DNA of 64,000 nt from Promicromonospora sukumoe 327MFSha3.1 (GCF_000385135.1 NZ_ARQM01000017.1:165910-229909), one strand, 5' to 3'; counted from the first letter of the stretch, positions 41,014 through 50,129 are shown. Notes: generated from the sequence alone by a model not told the origin. Numbers and translations are program-made.

Positions 41014-41247
41014 TCACACCCTGAGCGTGTCGAGCTCGGCCGCGAGGTTGTCCGCCTCGGGACCGACGATCACCTGAACCACCCTGCCTGACCGCACCAC
41101 GCCGAACGCGCCCGACGACTTGAGTCCGGGCTCGTCCACCAGGGACGGATCGCTCACCTCGACACGGAGCCGGGTGATGCACGGTTCCAGCTCGACGACG
41201 TTCGAGGTTCCCCCGAGTGCCGCAAGGATCTGGTCAGCCTTGGTCAT
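41014..41247 (-). CDS. Orphan PTS glucose/N-acetylglucosamine-type EIIB domain
   Basis: The 77-residue protein is a single EIIB domain of the PtsG/NagE group: [31 protein letters not shown] with the phospho-accepting Cys in EPCITRLR. It would take phosphate from an EIIA and pass it to a sugar in an EIIC channel. No EIIA or EIIC gene is nearby, and the gene has its own terminator. So it must act with components encoded elsewhere, possibly of the N-acetylglucosamine system as in streptomycetes. The AT-richer 134-nt region upstream probably holds the promoter. Confidence 0.9.
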   Translation of the reverse strand: MTKADQILAALGGTSNVVELEPCITRLRVEVSDPSLVDEPGLKSSGAFGVVRSGRVVQVIVGPEADNLAAELDTLRV

Positions 41248-41381
41248 GTCTCAACTCCCACCGTGCGTCGCTGCAGGTATTGGTACCACCCTATCTGTGC
41301 TGGCAAGCCCTTCGCCCGGGCAATTGTCGACTCGCTCACACGAGACCGAGTTTCACCGGACCGTCATACACGGGTGGCAGG

Positions 41382-41777
41382 ATGACAGGCGTGACCCAGG
41401 AACCCTCCTTCTTCGACGCCGTCGGCGGCCACGACACGTTCGTGCGCCTCGTCGACGCGTTCTACGACGGCGTCGCCGACGACCCCGTGCTGCGCCCCAT
41501 GTACCCCGAGGAGGACCTCGGGCCGGCGAAGGAGCGGCTCACGCTGTTCCTCGAGCAGTACTGGGGCGGGCCCGGCACCTACTCCGCGCAGCGCGGCCAC
41601 CCGCGGCTGCGGATGCGGCACGCGCCGTTCAAGGTGAACCCGGACGCCCGCGACCGCTGGCTCGCGCACATGCGGACCGCCGTCGACTCCCTGGGGCTGG
41701 CGCCGATCCACGAGTCGCAGCTGTGGGACTACCTGGAGCGCGCCGCCTTCAGCATGATCAACACGTTCGAAGACTGA
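41382..41777 (+). CDS. glbO: Truncated hemoglobin, group II (trHbO)
   Basis: The 131-residue globin has [56 protein letters not shown] split over the B-E helices and the proximal His in [23 protein letters not shown] closes helix H. This is the mycobacterial GlbO type, which binds O2 tightly. The ATG at 41382 follows GGCAGG; a GTG 9 nt later is also possible. It is followed after 41 nt by the thioesterase gene in the same direction. Confidence 0.93.
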   Translation: MTGVTQEPSFFDAVGGHDTFVRLVDAFYDGVADDPVLRPMYPEEDLGPAKERLTLFLEQYWGGPGTYSAQRGHPRLRMRHAPFKVNPDARDRWLAHMRTAVDSLGLAPIHESQLWDYLERAAFSMINTFED

Positions 41778-41818
41778 CCCGGCACCGACCGACCGAAGCA
41801 CTGAAGGAGACGCCCCGC

Positions 41819-42775
41819 GTGGACGCCACCACCCCTGACCCGACCGCCGGCGGACCGGTGGAACGTACGCCCGACGCCCTCGACCGCCTCCTGGAGGTGC
41901 TCGACCTGCGGCACCTCGAGGGCTGGGGGCCGCGGGGCGAGGAGGACGTGCTGCGCGGCACCAGCATGCCCGGCCCGGCCAACCGGGCCTACGGGGGTCA
42001 GGTGCTCGCGCAGGCCATCCTGGCCGCGGACCGCACGGTGCCCGACGGCCGGCAGATCCACTCGCTGCACGGCTACTTCCTGCGGGAGGGCCGCGTGGAG
42101 GAGCCCATCGACTTCGCGGTGGAGCGGCTGCGCGACGGGCGCTCGTTCAGCGCGCGGCGCACGCACGCGATCCAGTTCGGCAAGCCGATCCTGTCGATGA
42201 TCGCCTCCTTCCAGGAGGACCAGCCCGGTTACGAGCACGCCATGCCGATGCCGCGGGACGTGCCCCCGCCGGACGAGGTCGGCTCCGCCTTCGACGAGCT
42301 CGCCGTGCTGCCCCCGGGTGCCGCCGTCCGAGCCCAGTTCTGGACGGACTCGGCGTTCGAGCTGCGCCACGTGGGCGGCTCCCTGTACCTGCACCCGGAC
42401 GCCGCGGTGGCCGACGGCGGCCGCCCGCCCGCCACCCAGATGGTCTGGATGCGCACCCGCCGGCCGCTGGGCATCAAGGACCAGGCCCTGCACCGCGCCC
42501 TGCTCGCGTTCGCCTGCGACCAGCTCATGCTGGAGCCCGCCCTGCGCGCCGCGGGCAAGTCCTGGCAGGAGGTGGGCGCTTCCGTGCCCATGGCCAGCCT
42601 CGACCACGGCATGTGGTGGCACCGCGACGTCTGGGTCGACGAGTGGATGCTGTTCGTCCAGACCTCGCCGACGGCGCAGGGCGGCCGCGCCCTGGGCACC
42701 GCGGCGGTCTACACGCAGGACGGCGCCCTGGTCGCCACGGCGGGCCAGGAGGGCATGATCCGCCTGCCGGGCTGA
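41819..42775 (+). CDS. tesB: Acyl-CoA thioesterase II (TesB)
   Basis: The 318-residue double-hotdog protein hydrolyses acyl-CoA to free acid and CoA. It has RVYGGQ-like NRAYGGQVLAQAILAA and SLHGYFLREG in the first half, and LASLDHGMWWH and QTSPTAQGGRALGTAAVYTQDGALVATAGQEGMIR in the second. The catalytic Asp, Ser/Thr and Gln are in these C-terminal segments. The start is GTG with GAAGGAGA 9 nt upstream. It is convergent with the next gene, 5 nt apart. Confidence 0.93.
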   Translation: MDATTPDPTAGGPVERTPDALDRLLEVLDLRHLEGWGPRGEEDVLRGTSMPGPANRAYGGQVLAQAILAADRTVPDGRQIHSLHGYFLREGRVEEPIDFAVERLRDGRSFSARRTHAIQFGKPILSMIASFQEDQPGYEHAMPMPRDVPPPDEVGSAFDELAVLPPGAAVRAQFWTDSAFELRHVGGSLYLHPDAAVADGGRPPATQMVWMRTRRPLGIKDQALHRALLAFACDQLMLEPALRAAGKSWQEVGASVPMASLDHGMWWHRDVWVDEWMLFVQTSPTAQGGRALGTAAVYTQDGALVATAGQEGMIRLPG

Positions 42776-42780
42776 CCGGT

Positions 42781-43431
42781 CTAGGCCCCGAGCTCCGCCA
42801 GCCGGTCGCGGGCCGCCCGCTCCGCCAGGCGGACGGTCGCGACCTCCGCCGGCGTCGCGGCGACGTCGACGCGCTGCTCCAGGGCGCGCACGAACAGGGC
42901 CAGCGCCTCCCCGAGGTAGGGGCGGGCCTGGTCGGCGTGCACCTCCAGCGCCTGGTCGTAGCGGCACCGGCCCCAGTCCTGCAGGGCGCGGAACTCCAGC
43001 TTGCGCGCGTGCTCGATGCTCGCGGCGTGCTCGCCGTAGTAGTGCGCGGCCTCCAGGGCCAGGCCGAACAGCAGGTCGGCCTCCGAGAACCGGTGCCGCC
43101 ACTGCAGCACGTGGGCCAGCCGCAGCAGCGGCGCGACGGCGCCCAGGGGCACGTCGGCGGCGTGCGAGTGCGCGGCCGCGGCGTCGTCCGCTGGGCCGCC
43201 CGCCAGGCCGACGGCGAGCCAGCCGAGGCGCTCGGCCTCGGCCAGCTCGGCCTCGGGCTCGTCCGCCTCGGCGGCGAGCGCCCTGGTCAGGGGCACGCGG
43301 ACGGCGAGCGCGGCCGGCTCGTCGCGGGCAGGGTCCCGCGCCAGCTCGGCGAGGTACGCCTGAGCCGCCGGGACGTCGTCGAACACCTCGTGCAGGGTGA
43401 CCGGGTCAAGGTAGTGCGTGGGCAGATCCAC
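42781..43431 (-). CDS. Helical (TPR-like) protein of unknown function
   Basis: The 216-residue protein begins (GTG) MDLPTHYLDPVTLHEVFDDVPAAQAYLAELA and then consists mainly of helices that can form TPR-like pairs (LLRLAHVLQWRHRFSEADLLFGLALEAAHYYGEHAASIEHARKLEFRALQDWGR; RPYLGEALALFVRALEQRVD). GGAGGA precedes the start. It follows a hotdog thioesterase gene on the same strand after 62 nt, which suggests a joint transcript. I do not recognise a catalytic site. Confidence 0.75.
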   Translation of the reverse strand: MDLPTHYLDPVTLHEVFDDVPAAQAYLAELARDPARDEPAALAVRVPLTRALAAEADEPEAELAEAERLGWLAVGLAGGPADDAAAAHSHAADVPLGAVAPLLRLAHVLQWRHRFSEADLLFGLALEAAHYYGEHAASIEHARKLEFRALQDWGRCRYDQALEVHADQARPYLGEALALFVRALEQRVDVAATPAEVATVRLAERAARDRLAELGA

Positions 43432-43493
43432 TGTTCCTCCGTGGCCGAAACCAAGGGGGATGAATTTACCAATTCGGACACGCTGAGGGCCAG

Positions 43494-43994
43494 TCAGCCG
43501 CGGTGGCGGAACGTGATCGGCTCCTCCTCGAACGCCTTCCAGGCCAGGCGCTCCCCCTCGGTGAGGCGGCGGGGCCGGTCGGTGGCGGCGTCGACGAACA
43601 CGAGCGTGGTCGTCGCCCGCGCGTAGGGCTTGCCGCCCGACGTCGGGCCGGTCTTCGGCATGCTCGCCGCGCCGTCGTGCACCTCGTAGCAGACCTCGGC
43701 GCTGGCGCCGCCGATCCGGCCGAGCCACATCTCCACGCGCACCGGCGTGCGGGTGAACAGCAGGGGGCGCAGGTACTCGATGCGCTGCCCGGCCACGAGG
43801 GTGTGCGAGTCGGCGTCGGGTCCGGTCGGCACGACCGCCGTCGGCCAGGCCTCGCCCTCCGGCGCCTCGGGGTGCAGCCAGAAGGCCGTGATCCGGGCGT
43901 CCTCCAGGAGGCGGAACATCGCCACGTTGTTGACGTGGGCGTAGGCGTCCAGGTCGGACCAGCGCAGCGTGACGGGAACGTGCAGGCGTGTCAT
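43494..43994 (-). CDS. Hotdog acyl-CoA thioesterase (4HBT type)
   Basis: The 166-residue protein has the 4HBT signature RWSDLDAYAHVNNVAMFRLLEDAR (catalytic Asp and HVNN) at residues 11-34, then RIEYLRPLLFTRTPVRVEMWLGRIGGASAEVCYEVHD split over two strands. It should hydrolyse a thioester of CoA. It stands downstream of the GTPase pair (60 nt gap), at the end of the minus-strand run of genes. Confidence 0.9.
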   Translation of the reverse strand: MTRLHVPVTLRWSDLDAYAHVNNVAMFRLLEDARITAFWLHPEAPEGEAWPTAVVPTGPDADSHTLVAGQRIEYLRPLLFTRTPVRVEMWLGRIGGASAEVCYEVHDGAASMPKTGPTSGGKPYARATTTLVFVDAATDRPRRLTEGERLAWKAFEEEPITFRHRG

Positions 43995-44054
43995 GGTGCC
44001 TATCCTCTCCCGGCTGCCCCTCCCGGCCGCCCCGCGCGCCCCAGCCCGCGGGCC

Positions 44055-45905
44055 TCAGCTCGCGGCGACCGTCGCCGCCGTCCGGCAGCTCGCGAGCCGG
44101 GCCAGCTCCTCCCCCACGGGTTCCCGCACGAGCCGGTCGGCGACCTTGCCCACGGACTGCCGCAGCCGGCGGCGCGCGGCCATCGCCCGGCGGCGGGCAC
44201 CCAGGGCGCCGAAGACCCGGCACACCAGGGCGAGCAGCAGACCGAGCAGCACCCCGCCGAGCACCAGGAGCGTGGGCCAGGGGATCGTGAAGAGGTCGAC
44301 GCGGACCCCCACGTCGGAGCCCGGTTCGGGTGCTCCCGGGAAGACGACTCCGCCGTCCCCCGACCAGGTCGGCAGGGTCAGCACGGGCGTCGGCAGCGGC
44401 GGGAGCTGCAGGTACGCGAAGCCGAACAGCACGAAGAGCCACACCAGGCCCGTGACCAGCGCGGCGACCAGGAGCCACTGCACCACGTTCACGAGCGACC
44501 ACCACACCGGGCGGCGCGACACCTCCACGCGGGTCGTGGCCACGGCCTGGTCCAGGGCGTCAGGCAGCGCGTCGATGCCCGCCTGGCCGCGCGAGCGCGC
44601 CGCCAGCACCCACGGGTCGGCGACGCCGCGTGTCACGTCCTCGACGTACCGCCGCACGGCGGAGGCCGCGGTGGACCGCACCGCCGGCCGTGCCGTGGGC
44701 AGCGACGTGCGCACCAGGTCCTCGCGGCCCGACGGCGCCCGCTGCTCCCGGTCCGCCGAGCGCAGGCCGAGCCGCCGCAGCGGGTCCTTGCGCAGGCGCC
44801 CGATCCAGCGGGTGAGCGGCCAGCCGGTCGCCGCACGGGCGTCCCGGCGCGCGGACACGCGCACGGCGTCGACCACCGTGGGCACCCCCGCGGCGTCCTC
44901 CAGGGCCGCCACCAGGTCGCCCCTGGCCTGGCTCCCGGCGCGCGACGGCGGCGGCGTGCCGCACTCGTCGACGATCCGCTGCGCCACGACCCGCTCGTCC
45001 GCCGCGAGCCGGGCGGTCGCGGCCTCGCGCCTGGCCGCGGCCTTCGCCAGCAGCCCGCGCAGGTCGTCCATCCCCTGGCCGGTCTTCGCCGAGACGGCGA
45101 GCACGCGCGCGCCGTCCAGGCCGTCCTCGGCCACGAGCCGCTTCAGGTCGGCCAGCATCGCCGAGGTCTCCTCCGGCGTCAGGCGGTCGGCCTGGTTGAG
45201 GGCCACGACCACCACCTCGGCGCGGCCCGCGAGCGGGCGCAGGAAGCCCTCGTGCAGCGCGGCATCGGCGTACTTCTGCGGGTCCACGACCCAGACCAGG
45301 AGGTCGGCGCGCTGCACCAGGCGCTCGGCGCGCATGCGGTGCTCGGTCACGACCGAGTCGTGGTCGGGGAGGTCGAGCAGGACGAGGCCGGTGGTGTCGC
45401 CGGCGGGGGTGCGCCGGCGGAAGGGGCCGCGGGCGGGGGCGGAGACCCCGCTGGTTGGCCCGTCGCTGGTCGAGCTTGTCGAGACCTGGCTACCGGCTTC
45501 AGAGGTCTCGACAAGCTCGACCGGCGGTGTGGGGGTCTCGACGCCGGCGGACGGGCCATCGCTGCCCGTCCCCACATGGTGCCGGCGGCCGACCTCCAGC
45601 CAGTCCAGCAGCGGGTCCGCGCCGTCGCCCCACACGGCGGCCATGGGGTGCGACGTCGTCGGACGCCGCACGCCCGGCTGGGCGATCGCGAACCCGGCCA
45701 CCGCGTTCAGCACCGACGACTTGCCCGACCCCGTGGCCCCGGCCAGCGCCACCACGGTGTGCTCGGCGGAGAGCCCGCCGCGCTCGCGTGCCCGGGTCAC
45801 GACGGCGCGCGCCTCGGCCAGGAGCGCGGGCTCGATGCGGCCCTCGGCGGCCTGGACCGCGGTGTCGAGCGCCGAGGTGCGGGCGGCCAGGTCGAGCCGG
45901 CTCAT
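44055..45905 (-). CDS. Membrane-anchored P-loop GTPase, pair 1 second member
   Basis: The 616-residue protein has a dynamin/Era-like G domain: G1 GATGSGKSS (56-64), G2 Thr in RRPTT (80-84), G3 DLPDHDS (178-184) and G4 NQAD (237-240). A helical part follows, then two membrane segments close together (about 470-540), and a short basic tail. A 20-residue insert (about 128-147, ELVETSEAGSQVSTSSTS) between G2 and G3 is encoded by a dispersed repeat (45466-45524) and is absent from the paralogue at 52764. It starts in the stop codon of its partner (ATGA). Paired bacterial dynamin-like proteins (for example Streptomyces DynA/DynB) remodel or protect membrane; that role is inferred here. Confidence 0.82.
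   Translation of the reverse strand: MSRLDLAARTSALDTAVQAAEGRIEPALLAEARAVVTRARERGGLSAEHTVVALAGATGSGKSSVLNAVAGFAIAQPGVRRPTTSHPMAAVWGDGADPLLDWLEVGRRHHVGTGSDGPSAGVETPTPPVELVETSEAGSQVSTSSTSDGPTSGVSAPARGPFRRRTPAGDTTGLVLLDLPDHDSVVTEHRMRAERLVQRADLLVWVVDPQKYADAALHEGFLRPLAGRAEVVVVALNQADRLTPEETSAMLADLKRLVAEDGLDGARVLAVSAKTGQGMDDLRGLLAKAAARREAATARLAADERVVAQRIVDECGTPPPSRAGSQARGDLVAALEDAAGVPTVVDAVRVSARRDARAATGWPLTRWIGRLRKDPLRRLGLRSADREQRAPSGREDLVRTSLPTARPAVRSTAASAVRRYVEDVTRGVADPWVLAARSRGQAGIDALPDALDQAVATTRVEVSRRPVWWSLVNVVQWLLVAALVTGLVWLFVLFGFAYLQLPPLPTPVLTLPTWSGDGGVVFPGAPEPGSDVGVRVDLFTIPWPTLLVLGGVLLGLLLALVCRVFGALGARRRAMAARRRLRQSVGKVADRLVREPVGEELARLASCRTAATVAAS
45466..45524. repeat. CTCGAC-type inverted repeat inserted in frame in a GTPase gene
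   Basis: Arms 45466-45487 and 45503-45524 (CTGGTCGAGCTTGTCGAGAC...) match with one mismatch around a 15-nt loop. They are nearly identical to the intergenic palindrome at 37382-37427. The element is in frame and adds about 20 residues between the G2 and G3 motifs. Confidence 0.85.
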
Positions 45906-48103
45906 CGGTCGCCGTCCCCGAAGAGGCGCTTCCAGAAGCCCTTCCGGGCCGGCTGCCCCGTCAGATCTCCCCGGCCGTCGGCCGGGCCCGTGCCCGCGGC
46001 CTTCGCGCGGACGCCGCGCAGCCCGCGGCCCTCGACCAGGTCCTCGCCGGACGCCGCCGAGCCCCGTGCCGCCGCGCCGGACGCCGCCTCCGCCTCGCCG
46101 GCCCGCGACCGCCGTTCCGCCGAGGCGGCGGAAGCAACGGCCGCGGCCGCCGCGCGCAGGCCGGGACCGCCCGCCTCCGCGGAGCCGAGCGCGTCGAGCT
46201 GGGCGGTGTACCGGGCGGCCTGCCCGTCCATGACCGCCTGGATGCGGGCGCGCAGCCGGTCGCGGGCCTGCACGGCGAGCCGCCGCACGGCGTCCTCCCC
46301 GAACACGGCCTCCAGCAGGCGCTGGGCCAGCACGGCCGAACCGCCCGCGATGCCGACCTCGATGCCGGTGAGCCCGCCCGTGGAGGCGAACACGAAGATC
46401 ATGAGCGCCACGCCCAGGCCGTTGACCCCGAACGACAGCGCACGGGCCCGGCCGCGCTTGGACTCGCCCTGCTCGCGCACCAAGCCCAGGACGTCGCCCT
46501 GCCAGCCGCGGATCTGCTCGCCCACCTCGGCGCGCAGCGCCGCGGGCGTGCGCGACAGCTCCAGGCCCTCCAGCAGGGCTGAGCCCGCGGCGTCGCCGCG
46601 CCAGCCCTGGTAGGAGCGCTCGGCGGCCTCCTCGGCGGCGTCGAGCACCACGGACTCCAGGCCGTGCGCGATCGCCTTCTCGACCTGGGGCGCCTCCTTG
46701 GGCTTGCCCCGGAAGAACGTGCCCACCGCGTCCCGGAACCGGCCGATGCCCTCCTCCACGGCCCGGAAGAACTCGCCCGTGCCCACGAAGTCCTGCCAGC
46801 GGGCCAGGACCTCGCCGCGCAGCAGCGCGCCGTCCGACGTCGCAGCGGCCACGTGCGCCACGGCGTCCGCGTAGGCGCGGTCCACGACGTGCCGCAGCCG
46901 CACGTCGGCGGCCTCCTGCTCGTCGGCCGCGTCGGCGAGCTCGCCCGCCCGGACCACCAGGGAGTCGACCACGCCGTCGCGGGTCGCGGCGATCACGCGA
47001 CGGCGCGCGTCGGCATCGCCGCCCAGCCCGGTGAGCCAGCGGGAGACGTCCCCGACGCCGTCCTCGGGCAGCATCCCCTCGGCCAGCTCGCCCTCGGCGA
47101 TGACGAACAGCGGGCTGTCGGGCAGGCCGTGCTCGACCATCATGTCGCGCAGGTCGTCGGCCGTGGCCTCCGCGCCCGGGTCCACCCGGTCCAGCACCAT
47201 CGCGACCTGCGCCTTGCGGGCGGCGGCCTGGTTCAGCAGGTCCCAGGGGACGGCGTCGGCGTAGCGGGCGGACGTCGTGACGAACAGCCAGAGATCGGCC
47301 GCGCCGAGGAGCTGGGCGGCGAGCTCCCGGTTGGCGGTGTCGACCGAGTCGATGTCCGGCGCGTCCAGCAGGGCCAGGCCCCGGGGCAGGGCGTCGCTCG
47401 GCACGAGGCGCAGGGTGCGGGAGGGCTCGGACGGCGCGGAGCCGTTCGACGCCGCGGTACCCGACGCCGCGCCGCCCGAGGCCGCGGCACCCGACGCCGT
47501 CACGCGTGCCAGGCCGGGCAGCACGCGGTCCGTCGAGAACCAGCGGGCGTCGAGCGGATGGTGCACGAGCACCGGCGCCTTGGTGGTGGGCCGCAGCACG
47601 CCCGGCTGCGTCACCTTCTCACCGAGCACGGAGTTCACCAGGGTCGACTTGCCCGCCCCCGTGGACCCGCCGACCACCACGAGCAGCGGCGCCTTCTGGG
47701 CGCGCAGCCGCGGCAGCAGGTAGTCGTCGAGCTGGTCGGTGGACCGGCGCAGCTCGGTGCGTGCCGCGTCCACGCCCGTGGTCTCCAGCGGCAGGCGCAG
47801 CGCGCCGAGCCGGGCCCGGAGCACCTCGAGCGCCCCGGTCAGCCCGGACTCGTCGTCGGGCAGGGCGGGCGTGGTGGGCGGGGCGGACGACGTGGGCGCG
47901 GCCGGGGCCGGGGACTCCGGGGTCGTTGGACCGGCGCCCTCCCCGGGCCCGTCAGCGGGCTCAGCGGCCTCAGCAGGTTCTCCCGAGCCAGGCCCAGCGG
48001 CCGGACTCGCGCCGGGTGCGGCCGGCCGCCCGGCGGTCTGCCACGGGCTCGCGTCCCCTCGCGGTGTGCCGGGCACCGCGCCGTCGTCGCCCTTGTCGGT
48101 CAT
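45902..48103 (-). CDS. Dynamin-like GTPase, pair 1 first member
   Basis: The 733-residue protein has a disordered Pro/Ala/Glu-rich N-terminus (1 to about 82), then a dynamin-like G domain with G1 GGSTGAGKST (145-154), G2 in RPTT (171-174) and G3 DAPDIDS (247-253). The G4 position reads LDRVD (304-308), not NKxD. A long helical stalk follows, interrupted by a hydrophobic hairpin (about 565-610, FGVNGLGVALMIFVFASTGGLTGIEVGIAGG) that could be the membrane paddle, then a basic Ala-rich tail. It overlaps the next GTPase gene by 4 nt. It is paralogous to the protein at 54341-56020. Confidence 0.82.
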   Translation of the reverse strand: MTDKGDDGAVPGTPRGDASPWQTAGRPAAPGASPAAGPGSGEPAEAAEPADGPGEGAGPTTPESPAPAAPTSSAPPTTPALPDDESGLTGALEVLRARLGALRLPLETTGVDAARTELRRSTDQLDDYLLPRLRAQKAPLLVVVGGSTGAGKSTLVNSVLGEKVTQPGVLRPTTKAPVLVHHPLDARWFSTDRVLPGLARVTASGAAASGGAASGTAASNGSAPSEPSRTLRLVPSDALPRGLALLDAPDIDSVDTANRELAAQLLGAADLWLFVTTSARYADAVPWDLLNQAAARKAQVAMVLDRVDPGAEATADDLRDMMVEHGLPDSPLFVIAEGELAEGMLPEDGVGDVSRWLTGLGGDADARRRVIAATRDGVVDSLVVRAGELADAADEQEAADVRLRHVVDRAYADAVAHVAAATSDGALLRGEVLARWQDFVGTGEFFRAVEEGIGRFRDAVGTFFRGKPKEAPQVEKAIAHGLESVVLDAAEEAAERSYQGWRGDAAGSALLEGLELSRTPAALRAEVGEQIRGWQGDVLGLVREQGESKRGRARALSFGVNGLGVALMIFVFASTGGLTGIEVGIAGGSAVLAQRLLEAVFGEDAVRRLAVQARDRLRARIQAVMDGQAARYTAQLDALGSAEAGGPGLRAAAAAVASAASAERRSRAGEAEAASGAAARGSAASGEDLVEGRGLRGVRAKAAGTGPADGRGDLTGQPARKGFWKRLFGDGDR

Positions 48104-48167
48104 GGCGCTCAGTCTGCCGCAGCGGCGCAGGTCAGGCGCGCCCGTGATGTGGCAACGAGGTGAAAGC

Positions 48168-49109
48168 TCAGCCGCCGAGGCGGGACCGCAGCCAGTCCAG
48201 CGCCGCGTGTGCCACCTCGCGCTGGACGGCGCGGCCGTGCGGGGCGCCGGGCTCCGGCGGCCGCATCGACTCGAGCACGAGCGCCCCGGCGACGACGGTC
48301 ACGGCGCAGGTCAGCGCCTCGGGGTCGACGTCGGGCAGGGGGTGCCGGTCGAGCACCACCCCGGGCGGCGGGGCGCCGTCGACCCGCAGGTGCGGCAGCA
48401 GGAGGACGACGTCGAGGAACGAGGCGCCGTGCGACGGCATGAACCAGTCGACGGCGTGGGCGCTGGTCGCGTCCCAGCCGTGGTCGGTGATCAGGATCGA
48501 CTCCCGGCGGAGCGCGCCGTGCACCAGGCTCTTGCCCGACATCGCCTCGCCGGCATAACGGGCGATGTCGGCGAGGTGCTCGACCTTGTCGGACAGCCAC
48601 GGCGTGAACGCCGTCAGCCCGGCCGGCCGCATCGCGGCGATCGTGGCCCAGGCGTCGACGTCGATCTGGTCGAGCGCGTCGGGCAGGCCCGGGGGCGCCT
48701 CGGTCGAGCCGATCTGGATCGCGAGCTCGACGGCGGCGGCGAGGTCGGCGTCGTCCCAGGGATCGCGCGGCGGGCGGATGGGCTCGTTCCGGTAGCCGAG
48801 GACCACCCAGCGGCCCGCGCCGGGGAGCTCCTCGTCGACGTACCACTCGCGCTCCAGGCTGGGCACGTCGTCGGGCAGCGTGGCGAGCGAGGCGGCCTCG
48901 GCGGCCATGCGGTCCTGGGTCACCGGGGCCTCCGGCCCCACCGCCCGCACGATCGACCGGCCCGCCGCCGTCTGCAGCACCTCGAGCGGGGCCAGGTCCG
49001 TTCCGCTCATGGGGGCCGAACCGATCACGCGGCCCCCCATCGACTCGCTGACACGAGAACGGACAGACGGGGGTAGATCGGACCAAGCCGGTCGCCGCAC
49101 AGCGCTCAT
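48168..49109 (-). CDS. APH-fold protein with degenerate catalytic loop (probable pseudokinase) A
   Basis: The 313-residue protein has the aminoglycoside-phosphotransferase/choline-kinase-like fold: N-lobe (about 1-110) and C-lobe. The catalytic loop, HGDLxxxN in active enzymes, reads HGALRRES (197-204): catalytic Asp is Ala and the metal-binding Asn is Ser. The N-lobe Lys position reads SIVRAV (Arg). The following metal Asp is kept (AVDWF, D221). It is therefore unlikely to transfer phosphate. It lies 67 nt downstream of a paralogue and 64 nt upstream of the dynamin-like pair, all on the minus strand, which suggests a joint function. Confidence 0.78.
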   Translation of the reverse strand: MSAVRRPAWSDLPPSVRSRVSESMGGRVIGSAPMSGTDLAPLEVLQTAAGRSIVRAVGPEAPVTQDRMAAEAASLATLPDDVPSLEREWYVDEELPGAGRWVVLGYRNEPIRPPRDPWDDADLAAAVELAIQIGSTEAPPGLPDALDQIDVDAWATIAAMRPAGLTAFTPWLSDKVEHLADIARYAGEAMSGKSLVHGALRRESILITDHGWDATSAHAVDWFMPSHGASFLDVVLLLPHLRVDGAPPPGVVLDRHPLPDVDPEALTCAVTVVAGALVLESMRPPEPGAPHGRAVQREVAHAALDWLRSRLGG

Positions 49110-49175
49110 GGCCGGAGTGTGCCGAACTGCGCTTTCACCCGCAAACCACAGTTCGTGTTGCGAGAATCGTGCGGG

Positions 49176-50129
49176 TCAGAAACCGAGCCTGGTCTGCAGC
49201 CACGCCACGGCCGCACGGGCCAGGCGGTGCTGGTAGGCCCGCAGCTCCGGCATGTCCGTGGGCGGCGAGTCCATCGAGGACTTCACGTAGTGGCCGGCGA
49301 GCACCGCGATCCAGCACGTCACCGCGTCCCGTTCGGTGCCGGGCGGCAGGCCGTACCGGCGCAGGGTGGCCTCGGGCGGCGGCCCGTCGTTGGTGCGCAC
49401 GTGCAGCAGCATGGAGACCAGGTCGAGGTACGGCGCGCCGACGCTGCCGCGGATCCAGTCCGTCACCAGCGGCTTCTCGCCGAGCCGCGCGGGCAGCAGC
49501 ACGTTCTGCACCCGCAGCGTGCCGTGCTGCAGGCTCTTGCCGGCGATCGCCTGGGGAGCGTGCGCCGCGATCTCCGCGAGCCCCTCCAGCCGGTTGGCGA
49601 GCCACGGCGAGTGGTTGGCGAGGCCGGCGGGCCGCTTGTCGGCGAGGTACTCCCACGAGTCGGTGGGGAAGACCCGCTCCTCGGGCAGGAACATCGGGTC
49701 GTCCGGCGCATCGACCTCCCCGATCCCGCGCACGACCTTGACCATGGTCGCGACGTCCTCCTCGGGAAAGGACGGGTCGATCGGCCGCACGTTGGACTTC
49801 ATCGCGTAGCCGACGGCCACCCAGGTGCCGAGGTTCGGCAGCACGTCGTCGAGCGACCAGAGGAGCTCCGGGTGCGGGGCCGCGGCGGGCAGCAGCGGCG
49901 AGAGCGCGATCTCCTGGCGCAGGAAGTTCAGCGGCCCGGGCTGCTCCGTGCCGATCGCCTTGACGAAGACGTGGCCCTTGGTGGTCTGCACCTCGAAGCG
50001 CGCTCCGGGCAGGATCCCGGAGTCGTCAGGGTGCCGCGCGGCGATCACGCGGGCGCCGAGCAGATCGGTGATGCGGTCGCGCAGCACGGGCGGAAGCTCA
50101 CGCCATCCGGGACGCAGGGCAGGGCTCAC
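49176..50129 (-). CDS. APH-fold protein with altered catalytic loop (probable pseudokinase) B
   Basis: The 317-residue protein is a paralogue of the next gene (same opening W..LPP..R.R......ARVI, same KSL.HG.LR... loop, same C-terminal ..A.AWLQ.RLG). Here the N-lobe Lys is kept (VFVKAIG, K57) and so is Asn-209, but the catalytic Asp of HGDL is Thr (HGTL, 202-205). The metal Asp remains (VTDWIRG, D224). It may bind a nucleotide without transferring phosphate. It heads the pseudokinase-GTPase gene run and is separated from ettA by 289 nt holding repeat copy B and ettA's terminator. Confidence 0.78.
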   Translation of the reverse strand: MSPALRPGWRELPPVLRDRITDLLGARVIAARHPDDSGILPGARFEVQTTKGHVFVKAIGTEQPGPLNFLRQEIALSPLLPAAAPHPELLWSLDDVLPNLGTWVAVGYAMKSNVRPIDPSFPEEDVATMVKVVRGIGEVDAPDDPMFLPEERVFPTDSWEYLADKRPAGLANHSPWLANRLEGLAEIAAHAPQAIAGKSLQHGTLRVQNVLLPARLGEKPLVTDWIRGSVGAPYLDLVSMLLHVRTNDGPPPEATLRRYGLPPGTERDAVTCWIAVLAGHYVKSSMDSPPTDMPELRAYQHRLARAAVAWLQTRLGF

